Origin: Mytilus edulis
Taxonomy: Eukaryota; Mollusca; Bivalvia; Mytilida; Mytilidae
Assembly (NCBI RefSeq): GCF_963676685.1
Contig: NC_092353.1
Coordinates: 7,716,207-7,780,206, forward strand
DNA: 64,000 nt
Direction of reading: 5' to 3'
In this document: positions 31,456 to 43,900 of the stretch, piece after piece
How the letters are laid out: each line of letters opens with the position of its first letter
Numbering within the stretch: the stretch's first letter is position 1
The notes under the pieces: model-generated
Databases searched by the model: none
The model's input: the letters and a program-made list of their open reading frames with translations, nothing else
What the model was told of the DNA's origin: nothing
Made by a program: the position numbers and the translations under genes

Positions 31456-31918
31456 ATGGCTACAGTAGTTGAGGAAGAAGAACACTATTCAGTTGAAAGA
31501 AAGATGGTGCCGAATGGTAAGAAGTTTCACGTGTTTATATCCTACTCTGAAAGTGACAGATCATGGGTTGGAACAGTAATACAACACTTACAAAATGACT
31601 ATAACTTTAAGTGTTTTGAACATTCAGCAGATTTTATACCAGGAAGGAAAATAACAGAAAACATAGAGTATGCTATGTCCAACTCCGTGAAAACAATGTT
31701 TATTTTAACAGAAGAGTATAACAAAAGTTACTGGTGTCAATATGAAGTAGAATTCGCTATATTGAAGTTGTTAGCTGAAATGAAAGAAAATGTCATCATT
31801 CCAGTTTTAAAGGAGGAATGTGAGATACCGGGTTATCTTAGACCATTTACCTACATAAATGGCACTGGAGATATGAACGTCTGGCTTCCTAAGCTTGCAT
31901 CAGCCATTGAAGCAGAAG
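31456..31918 (+). CDS. Gene B exon 1 (TIR domain)
   Basis: Same length (463 bases) and phase as gene A exon 1. The N-terminal 21 residues differ at eight positions, whereas the TIR part differs at six in 133; most base changes in the TIR part are synonymous. Donor GAAG/GTATTG. Reading on would stop after IVYL, giving a TIR-only product. Confidence 0.93.
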
Positions 31919-34900
31919 GTATTGTATATTTATGATTTCTAAAAATCCTTTAATACACAACGTGACTGTGTTTAAAATTATTGCGTGTTCACAAACATCA
32001 TTTAAATTTGTCATTCCACTCGCACACATCTTTTACCGGGCATTGCTCTGTTTAATAAACTTGTAAGGCAGACCGACCTTTAATACAATTCGATTAGAAA
32101 CAAAACAAATAGAAATATTGGTTTTAAGATCAGACAAATATATGATATTATTCTGAAAAAAAAATAAAATAAAAGAAGACATTTTATATAAGTAAAGCCT
32201 TTGTTTTTCAGAATCGACATTTATGACAGAAAAAAAATGTAACTAGCTTTATCAGATTGTTAGAAACTAGTTATAAAGAGATGTATTCTACATTATGGTA
32301 GGTCACAGGTCCGTTCAAAATATAACCAATACGATAAGGATGTCCGATTGTATCTCTCTTTTTTGTTATACCAGTAGAATCAAAGCTTTTGATTTCAAAT
32401 GTGTTTGCCTTGATCATCACTGAAGATACATTTATTGTCGAGATACACATCTGGTGCAGACAAATTGGTATCGTTAGTGTTGTCAAAGGCAATACGACTA
32501 AGACGTACTTTAAATTTCAATAGAAAAGATATAAAATTTGCTAATCATCTGACGATACTACACATTTCTTTAGTTACAGAAAGAAACGAGTTTGGCTCTT
32601 AATAGTTCAAATGAAACATTTGGACGTGTATCACGCACAAGAACGAAGGGATAAGGTTAGAAAGATTAAAACAATCATAAGATAAATATGAAAATATAAA
32701 TAAGACAAACAAACCAATTATAAGCCTTTGAATCATTTTTGAGTGGGTTAGAAAAGAATGTTAAACATAAATATGAAAAAGCTGTTGGATAAATAACAAA
32801 ACATGTGGAAAGAAAACAAACGTTCTACTCCTTGGGCAGATATAATAGTTAGTTTTTTGTTGACTCTCTTTGTTTCAATAAATGGAGTATAGTAATAAAC
32901 CATGAAATGGAAAGAAACTATCAATATTCAGGCTAAAAGGTTAAATAACACAGGTTCTAAAAAGCCTTACAATACAGAAAAAAAATCTACCATTATTATA
33001 AAATTGAACGTTCCAAAGGATTCACTGTTATATCGCACAAAATATATCGCCTCCGTCGACCCCCCCCCCCCCCCCCCATTAAAAACGAAACAAAACAATT
33101 CAGAGAAATCAGAGCCTATGAGAAAGGCTATCCTCAATAAATGATAATTGTAATCGCCAGAAAAGCAGGTTACTGTTGGTATGTTTTAATGATCAACATT
33201 GGAAAATTTAAAAGAAGAAATAGTCAATATGGTATGCATGGATGTCAAGAGGAGTTTAGTGTTTGGAACCATATTTATTATCTTAATCTTAATTCTCTCT
33301 GCGCCAGAATTAGCAAAAGTCCTCAACGCTGCTTATCAACCCTTTTCTGTTTTTTGCCGTTGTTCTGGTTACGTTTCAACTTGTCCACCATTGTTGGGTC
33401 CTGTCTCTCTCTGTTGTTCTTCTTCATGTTGTTGTTGGCCTTCCTCTAGTTTTTTTCTTTTTCGTTGCCAATTGTAGAGCTACATAGCTGTTGTTATCTC
33501 TTTCACGCCTGTATATGTGTCCTATCCATGTCCACCGTCTCCTTCTGTTTCACAACCGATGTTTCTGGTGTTAGCAATTTAGTCTACTGTTTTGTTTGAT
33601 GATTTACTTTGCCATCTTTTTTTTTTATCTTTCTTATGCATTGATGTTCTACAGTATTAAGTTTCATTTTTTCAAGGTTTGTGAGTACCCATGTTTCACA
33701 TCGTTACAATAATACAGTTTTGGTTTGTTGCCCTGATTTAGTTTTTTGTCCATGGATTTGTGAGTTTTGAACGGCGGTATACTACTGTTGCCTTTATTTT
33801 ACTAATGATTTATAAAGCATGTAAAGGTGTATTTTTGTTATTCGCCCTATTCCTCTTACATGCCATATATGTCTTAGGCGAAGGAATGTCCCTCTTGCTT
33901 TATGTATTCTGTTCTTGATGTCGCTACTTCCTCCTCCCTCGTTGTCCTTGACTGCTCCAAGATATGCGAACTTGTCTACGTCTTCTACTTTCTCGTTGTA
34001 TAAATGTTATAATCTCTTTACTCTTTGTATGATTTAATCTAACAGTTTTCCATTTTTAGGGGTTAAGTTTCAATCCAACTCGTTCATCAAGATCGCTAAA
34101 TTTTGAGGAGAGAAGTACAACATCGTCAGCAAAGTCAAGATCTTCTAGAACAGTATTAAAGTTCCATTCTATCCCTCTGGCTTTGTCTGCAGTTGTTTTT
34201 CGTATGATTCAGTCTTTAACCTGAAGGAAAAGAAAATCTGACATTACACAACCCTATTTCACTCCTGATTTTATCTCAAACCATTCTGATGTTTCTCTTT
34301 GATCAATGGAACCATATTTTACAGAACATTACGTACCAAGTAAATTTTTTTCTTTTATGTACTGAGTTCTTGATTTCTTCTTTTCAGGGGAACATTATAA
34401 CCATGAATTGGCATTAAACCGGGTAAAAGATGCAGGTAAAATAACTTATATTCTCATCAAATATTTTGTTATTCGTAAAACTTTCGGACGAATGACACTG
34501 ATCTTACCGCTTGGAACCTTTTAATTAGTTCCCTTGTAAATAGATATCTCCATCAAGGAAATCTTGATAAGAAACGCAAGATATAGTTAACACTGTTTCA
34601 AGTGGGACATATATACTTGATATACTATTGCTGCTGGAACTTTTTTATATAGATTTAAAAAGTTTATAGTTTGGCAGTCGAAATCATCTTGTTGGTCTAA
34701 GGTTCTTCTCAAATGACTTTTAGTGTCAGTTTTTAAATTTAAGTCCAAACTCGAATTATGGAGGTCCTGAAATATATACAAGTCATGAATCGGAATTTAT
34801 ATATTACTTGAAAAAAAATTCTAGTTTTAAACAATGCGAACAATTTAGTGTGAGTTGAATTCAAATTATAGATGCCTTTCAAACAAAAAGTATAATTACA

Positions 34901-37900
34901 AAAATACCGAATTCAAACGAAAATTCAAAACGGAAAGTCCCTTGACAAAATCCAAAGCTCAAACACATCAAACGAACAAAAACGACTGTATCAGTCCTGA
35001 CTTGGTACAGACATTTTCCAATATCGAAAACGGTGGATAAAAACCGGTTGAATAGCTAGCTTAACCTGCCATTTATCTGACAGTCAAAAACCATATGTTG
35101 ACATCCATTTAAATTTTTGTGAGCAAAAACGTACAGATATAGTAGCTGAAAATGTAAAAAAAAATCTAATACAGCAGTCAACATTGTGCAATAATTTTAA
35201 CTACTATAAAAACAAAAAAACAAACATATTTCTCGTCATGATCAATGTTAACATGAAATTTCAAACTAAAAATAATGCTTCTACACAAGAACGGCAAAGG
35301 CTACCAAACGTAACTGTAATCAATCTCATTAATATAAACCAATCTGACAAAAGACTGGCCTTGTAGTCATAAATACTCCAAAACCAACACCAATCAAAAT
35401 GCTGGATGTCATGTTTCGAGTATGAATTTTGTGCTCCGAGCACTGAGCAAAGATTTCTGACTTCAATCCTGGGCAAAATTATAAAAAAGACAAAAATGAA
35501 AAGCAACAGTACACAAAACATAAAATATAAATTAATGACTATATATGACATGCATTGTTTATGTATGTACCTGTCCCAAGTCAGGAGCCTGTAATTCAGT
35601 GGTTGTCGTTTGTTTATGTGTTACATATTTGTTTTTCGTTCATTTTTTTTACATAAATAAGGCCGTCAGTTTTCTCGTTTGAATTGTTTTACATTATTTT
35701 ATCGGGGCCTTTTATAGCTGACTATGCGGTATGGGCTTTGCTCATTGTTGAAGGCCGTACGGTGACCTATAGTTGTTAAGGTTTGTGTCATTTTGGTCTT
35801 TTGTGGATAGTTGTCTCATTTGCAATTATACCACATCTTCTTTTTTATATTGTACAATGGATAACGTATACAACATGCACAATGTGCATATTTTCTAAAA
35901 TTTTGACAATCTTGTTTGCATAAAAGTAAATGTTTTTGTTATTACAGTGAACCGAAATCGAAACTTGGATCTTCTACATGAGGAAACAAGTCATATTAGT
36001 TGTAGAGGACCTGTATTTAGGTGGAAATATGTTCCAGAATCACTTAGTATACCACCAATGAAGGTAAAAAAGTGTAAAATATTAAAAATACAATCAGATA
36101 CTCAATAAGAACATAATATGCTATATCTACTGCAAGTAATTTTATAAGTAGAAAGTGAATCGCGAGTCGAGATTGATAATGTTGTTTAATCAGAGAAATA
36201 AAATAATAGAATTTAACAGCACCGGCATAAAAAGTCAACATTTTTTATAAATTAGATATTCCAGAGCTAACGCTTCATATATTATAAAAAAGAAGATGTG
36301 ATATGATTGCCAATGAGACAACTATCCACAAAAGACCAAAATGACACAAACATTAACATGATGAACAACTATAGGTCACCGTACGGCCTTCAACAATGAG
36401 AAAAGCCCATACCGTATTGTCAGCTATAAAAGGCCCCGCTAAGACAATGTAAAACAATTCAAACGAGAAAACTAACGGCCTTATTTATGTAAAAAAAAAA
36501 TGAACGAAAAACAAATATGTAACACATTAACAAACGACAACCACTGAATTACAGAATCCTGACAGGCACATACATAAATAATGTGGCGGGGTTATACATG
36601 TTAGCGGGATCCCAACCCTCCCCTAACCTGGGACAGTGGTATGACAGCTAACATAAGAACGAACTATAAAAATCAGTTGAAATAGGCTTAACTCATCAGA
36701 TAGACAAAAAATAAAATACAATATTGTTTTCTTGATTGACTGAATAAAAGAAAGCTTTCATTTATCATAGAAAATGATAGTGTGAGTGGGACGTCCGTAA
36801 GCTATGGACACATTCTTGTTTGTACATAGATAAGACGATTACTTTTCTAGTTTAAAATGGTTAAGATAAGTCATTCAGGTCCCATTTATAGCTGACTATG
36901 CGGTATGGGCTTTGCTAATTTGCTTATTGTGACCTTATGTTTTTATTTCTTCTCTAGTTGAGAGTTCTCTTATTGGTGATCATACCACATCTTTATTATA
37001 TTCGTCTTTTTGATGTCAAAGTTAAGGTTTTGATCAACCATCACCTATTATTTGGGCGCAGCCATTTTATAAAATTTACATGGTATTTTAAATTGAATGT
37101 ACAGCTTTCTCTTGTTGTGAGATAAGTGCAGCCGGTAATTTGTGTATTACTAACCAGTGTGTGCACTCTGATTTATACCTAAGGCAAAATTATAGTTTCG
37201 CTATTAATTTTTTATGATATAATAAGATATGTGTTTTAAGTGCAAAATTGATATCCAAATGAGATAATAAAATTGATAATGGAAATAGGAAACATGTCAA
37301 AGAGACAACAGCCCGACCAAAAAGTAGAAAGCAACCGAAGCCTACCAATTGGTATTCAAATATGAATAACGTAAAGAAAAACAACAGTAACATGATTGTT
37401 GGACAAAAATACTGTCGTAAACATTTTTCTTAATTCTAGCTAGATTATTAAAATTTAACTTTTAAAAGTATGTATTTAAAAAGCTAGCACTGTCACCTGT
37501 GGATAAACTAATCCCAAGTCAGGAGCCTGTAAATTCAGTGGTTGTCGTTTGTGCATGTGTTACATATTTGTTTTTCGATCATTTTTTTTACATAAATAAG
37601 GCCGTCAGTTTTCTCGTTTGAATTGTTTTACATTGTCTTATCAGGGCCTTTTATAGCTGACTCTGCGGTATGGGCTTTGTTCATTGTTAAAGACCGTACG
37701 GTGACCGATAGTTGTTAATGTCTGTTTCCTTTTGGTCTTTTGTGGATAGTTGTCTTATTGGCATTCATACCACATCTTCTTCTTTTTTATATAATTGTGT
37801 TTTTGGAATCTACTAGTATTTGAAATATTACCACCGATAGCGTTACTGATTTATTTATATAAGGAGAAATGGAATAATAACCAATGTTTTAACTTTATAC

Positions 37901-40900
37901 TAGACACATTTACGAAAAATAAAGCCAACAGCAGTATACCGCTGGTCAAAACTCATAAATCTCTAGAAAAAATCCGGATTACAAACTAAAACCGAGGGAA
38001 ACGCATTAAATATCAGAGGAGAACAACGACACAACATTAAAATGTAACACACACAAAAACGAACTAAGCATTAGACGAAATCCGATGAGAATAACAAGTA
38101 TAACAAATATAACATCAAAACCAAATACTTAAAACAGTGTTACCAGTACACGATTTTAAAAGCTAAATTGGTAACGGTGTTGATAAAATAAGATACGAAA
38201 AGAAATATCGATGGAATTTGTGATTTTATAAAACGAAAACCATTCTTTGTAGGTATGTTTGAAACGACTATACTTCAAAATAACCTACACACGTATTAAA
38301 CAGAATTGATGGCTTGAGAGGAAACTCCGATAAAATTAAAATCTTTTAAGACACAACTATTCAGTCATAAAGGTGAACACGTCAATATCGTAGAGAAGTG
38401 CTAACCCATAATATGGATGTGGAGATTTCGAAACCAGACCGAAACGTTTAAAACTATTATATATCAATATAAAGAACCTTTGATATATTTTTTTTTAAGT
38501 TTTCAGTTACATTCAAGAAATTATAAAAGCAACCAAGCTTGACTTGCATTGACAATGCCGATCGTTCTATATCCCCGCACTCACAATTACTCAGAGTAAT
38601 GCATCAATTGAGACACATGAACTCCATATGCTGGTGCAGCTGGGATGTTCCAACACAGAAATGAAAGTTGACTTTAGGAAAACTAAAAACTCGCGTTAAT
38701 CATAAATTTGGGTATTTAACCTACCCTCAGTAGTCAATCCGAGAAGAAGGTCTAAAGATGAAGCAGATTTATATGTGTCGGTAGTATCTTTACTTTCAAG
38801 GTCAATTGGATATATTAAATGTAAGTGACCACTGAATCTATTATAATTAAGGGACAGTACATCATCAATATACTGAAAGGTGAATTTTAAAAGACTGGGC
38901 TGATTTCTTTTCTCCTTTCTGTACAAGCCCTTGGATAAATTCGGCCTCATAGGAATACAAAAACAAATCTGCAAGTAGAGGAGCGCAATTGGTACCCATT
39001 TGGATTCCAATAGTATGTTTATTGAATTATAAGGACTTATTTACTCATATCTAATAATTGTATCAGATATTATGAAACAGGAATAGTCTGCTATTTGACA
39101 GACCTGGCATATCATTCATGAAAACAAATATACTTTTGATCGGTCGAATGTTTCACTACTCGAGAGTCGATACTCAAATGATATTTATTTATCAAAGCCG
39201 CCCTGTTTAATTACTAGTTAACTTTGAATCATGCTATCTTTGTTTTGGAGCAGACCAGACAAAAATTGACTGTTCAAAGAACAGGTCTGCGTTGGAAAAA
39301 GCAGACCGTATCAATGACTGCTTTAAAAAGTAGACCTTGAAACATGTTGTCTTGCATGTGTGGCAGGGTTTGGCAGGGTTAATTTCAGTATTGGACCTAA
39401 TAAAGTTAAATTTTTGTGCAAATGATCAAGTCTCCTTTTTAATTAAAAATCTGTCCCAGAATCGGTCAGAGCATTCGTAAATAATATGTCATGCTAACTT
39501 TCACCAGTCATAAAGTCTGGTCATCAAGTTAACTATATATACAGATTTGGACTGCACATATCTGTACCAGCATATGATAGCGTGTTCTAACAACTAGTTA
39601 TATTTAGTATACATCTCTCCACAGGTTAGCTCTGAGCTGTATAACCAAATAATCAAGACAATTTCTTCCAAGCGTCTGGTATTAGGACGGCATTGCAGAA
39701 ATATCTGGTGGCCAACGATATTGCTAGCCTTAGTCATTATCCTCCCGACATTAGGTGTTGCACTTGCATTTATTGGTATTTCAATCAACGAAAGTAATGA
39801 TAGTCATGATAGTAATGATAATCTTACACAGTTGATTTCTATCCTGATGGTATTTCCTGTTGTAGCAGTGCTGTGGTTATTTCTGTGTGGCTGTTCAGAA
39901 TATTGGGTAAGTATAACTATATTGACAAGTGTAGTAAATCTAGAAAATTGAATGCAACACAAGCAAAAATATGCCATATATGAATTATCGTTAGATACTA
40001 TGTACTCGAAACCCGTTGGTTAAATATGTAGACCACATAAAATACTATACCACTTGTATGCCGACGACACTAAGGCATATCAAGTGATTAAACCGGAAAG
40101 TGATTTGGACGATATATCCAACCGTTTGAAATCGTGTTTGTCAGATATAAGCGATTGGAGGACTTCAAATATGCTGAAACTGATTCAGGACAAAACAGAG
40201 CTCATCGTCTTTGCTCCGAAACATCGAGTCAAACAGTTATCAAAGTATGAGCCTACTCGTCGATGGCACTATTTTACGTAATGCAAACTGTGTTAGTGTT
40301 CCTTGATAAGAACTTGAGAATGGAAAAGCAGGTTACATCCGTCTCAAAATCATGTTACCACCAGATTCGAACCATCGGAAACATAAGATCTTATATCACT
40401 GAAAATGAGTGTAAGACACTTGTCTGCTCTCTTATCACCTCCAGTTGATAATATGGGAACGCTTTGTTATATAATGTAAACTCTGCTACTATAGCAAGAC
40501 TGCAACGCGTTCAAAACACAGCTGCTAGACTTATCACAAGAAGAAGGAAGTTTGACTCAATAACAAATGTTCTGATGCAGCTACAATGGCTCCCCTTGCA
40601 ATACCGATCACATTTTAAACTTTTACTTCACGTTTGTAAGGCATTACACGATAAAACACCTAAATATTTGGAAGAACTGATTGTACCATACGCTCCTTTT
40701 ACAACATTTCGGTCAGAAAATGAAGGACTCATATCGAAACCTAGAGATGTTCGCACTAAAACATACGATGAAAAACGATTCGACCAAGCTGGAGCTACAT
40801 TGTGGAATGACCTACCAATTCATTTACGGAAAGGACAATCGCTTCCTCGTTTTAAGAAAAGGTTTAAAGACACATATTTTTAGACTGGCGTACTGTGATG

Positions 40901-43900
40901 TGTAAGACCTGTGATATTTAGTTATTATTCTTACACATGTTACAGTTTAAATGATAGGGCATTTTTATTTTTATTTTAATAAAATTTTTAATTTTAGTTT
41001 TAAAGTTTTATTTAAGAGACAGTTTGATTTATTTTTTCACTGTGTTTTACTGGTTAAATTTTTATAGATTTTATATGTGTATATACAGCAGGGAATGTAA
41101 ATACTTAAAATGTTCATCATTATTTTATTTGATTTTTGGTTGACTGTTATACTATAATATGTTTCATGGTATTCACTGTACGCATTGTGATAAATATTTT
41201 CCTTCAATTTCATATGTTAAACGCTTGGAGAATTATGCTTATAAGATAGGCGCTATATAATAGCAATGTAATAATAATAAATAATATGAATTTTTATGAA
41301 TTTCGTGGGAACAGGTGAACCACGAAATTAAATGTACAATGAATAACAATTCTTCTTTAGGCTTGTACGCAGCCTTCGGAAAAACAACGAAATCAAATAT
41401 CCACGGACATGTCAGTTTTCCTTAATCCACCTTAATCCTCGATAAATTGATACCCATGAAAATAAATGAATCCGTAGTACCATGTTTAATCCGTAAAGAA
41501 GAAATCATTACTTGATCAACAGGTCAATGTCATATAAGAAGTAAAATAACTAAAATACTGAACACTCATAACGGAATATTGTTGTATCTATGAATGAATT
41601 TACCATGTCAAATGGTAAAATAAAATGATAAAACACATCAAACGAATGGAAAACAACTGTCATATTCCTGACTTGCAAACGTTATGGTTATGTCTAACAC
41701 AGTCTTCTGAGTTTTAACCTTCATACAAAATATCGTAAAGATGTTATTAGGAAGAAAAGACTGTTTGAGTACGAAAAAAAGGGAAAATAACATCTATAGC
41801 ATTATTGGGACTTACTTGTTTTACTTTTAACCATTTCATTATATATACCCTAATATTGAATTCGTAGTTATAATCGGTAAACAAAGCTTGCATAGTAATC
41901 GTCTTAACATGGATTCAAATGTGTTTGAACTGATGTTTACTTGTTAAGAACTCTTAATTCTCATCAGATTGATCATATTTATTTTATGCTTCGATTTGTA
42001 TATTTTGTTCGATTTTAATTCATTATACAATGTATTGTGATTTTAAAGTAATGTTGCTGTATTTTAATTGCAAGTAAATGATAACAACATTATTATATAT
42101 AAAGATAAAACTATATATTCAAAGACTGTATTAGTGTTGAATTGGCAACCTTTTATAATAAGTTTATGTAAGGATTGATAAGTTAACAACGATAGACAAA
42201 ATCACCGTAAAATGAGGCTGATTTTAAGCTATGTCGTTTAAAGTTAATAGTGCAAAATTTCAAAATTTCAAAAGCGTTGTATTTATGAATTAATTACACC
42301 TCATGTAAGAATCCTGGATTTTGATTGGTTGATAGCTAGTGTATTTTTCACCAATTTACTGTTTTCAAATGAATATCGTTCATTTTTAACGCCGCCGGGG
42401 TATTTGCCAAAAAGGATTTGCCTTTTTTACCCTCTCTGCCGTGGTATTTGCCAAAAAATACTCTACCCGACTGGACGCTTGTAACGTCACGATCATCAAT
42501 GCGTTTTTGAACATTAACATTCGGTGTAATTAAACAGATATAGCATGTTCTTGAGGGGTATTTGCGAAAAATACCAGTCTTGAGAATGAATTTCCCTCGC
42601 CTTACGGCTCGTGAAATTTAACATTCTCTCGACTTGTATTTTTCGCAAATACCCCTGCTTAACATGATATATCTGTTTAGAATTCACCAAAGGTTTTCAG
42701 TAATTTGTGGTGACGAAATCCTTGACATAATTATTGACCGGTAAAACATACAACACTTTCCTCAAAAAGCAAAACTTCACTTCAAACTAGTGCATGGCGA
42801 ATGAGATCGATTATACACACATCATACGATAAGAGCAAAAGAACATTCCAGCCCAAAAAGGCAAAATGAACAATAGGAAACTAAATGTTGTCCTTTCTGT
42901 CGTAATTTGTTTCAGTACAGATGTTCGTGTAGTTCTGGAATAACTAAATCTAGAAAAAGACAGTTAATGCTGGTTTTTTTTTTTATTATTTTATGCCCGT
43001 AGGAATACTTTAAAAAATTGTCGTAACGAATAGTGATGTTGTGTTGAGGAAATTTACAGCTTTATTCATATCATCTTATTTCCAAAAATCTATTTCGCAT
43101 ATTAACCTTTTTCATTGCAGACAAGGCTTTACAAAATTCGCAGCAGATGCTTCTCCAATAACATTTTTCAAACAACTGTCGTTAAATTCAAAAGCGTCAA
43201 TCGAAATGAAAGGATCATCAACACCACGTTATATGTCTATAACATCAAAAATATTGTTTTTGACTTAGAAATACGTAATTTAATTTTTTGCATATGCTTC
43301 ATTACAAAAGTTGAATTTATTTTTATAAGTTGATTGATAGATGTTTAAGAAACTAGTTAAACGCGATCAATGATTTGTTATTGAAATCTTACTAGGGGTC
43401 AAGATCAAACAATATTTTATTTGGTGTAGTTTATTTAGCCCAAACATAGAAGGGACCTTCAAAGGTTCATCAGAGGTCTTAAGGTCGAAATGATATGATT
43501 GTCTACAATATGACTCTTTGTGCCATTCGGAATGTAGAAGAATTCATTATTTCATTTTTAAGAACATCTGTACGCTTGTATTATCTACGTTATCGTTTTC
43601 TCAATTTGGTATATTTTACCCTTTTCTACTCATTTGAGCATTTTTGTACTGACTTATATTGAATATAAATGATACAGAGTTCAATGCTTTATGTTTGGCT
43701 TTCGAGAAAACTCATATTATGTTCAAAAAAAAAATCTGTTCATATTTGTGTTATTTTATTGTGATATTTAGTAAGTAGCATTTCATATACTATACATTTT
43801 TTTTTATCTAATTTCAAAATAGGGACAACGTGAGATGAGACACACTTTTCAAGAAGTTAACAGAAAACTTATACCAAATAAGGTCATGGTCACTTATAAA

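Noticed and set aside
43041..43333. Possible exon after TTTTTCATTGCAG in intron 4 of gene B
   Set aside because: There is a good acceptor and a short open stretch, but no donor, no counterpart in gene A and no recognisable protein.
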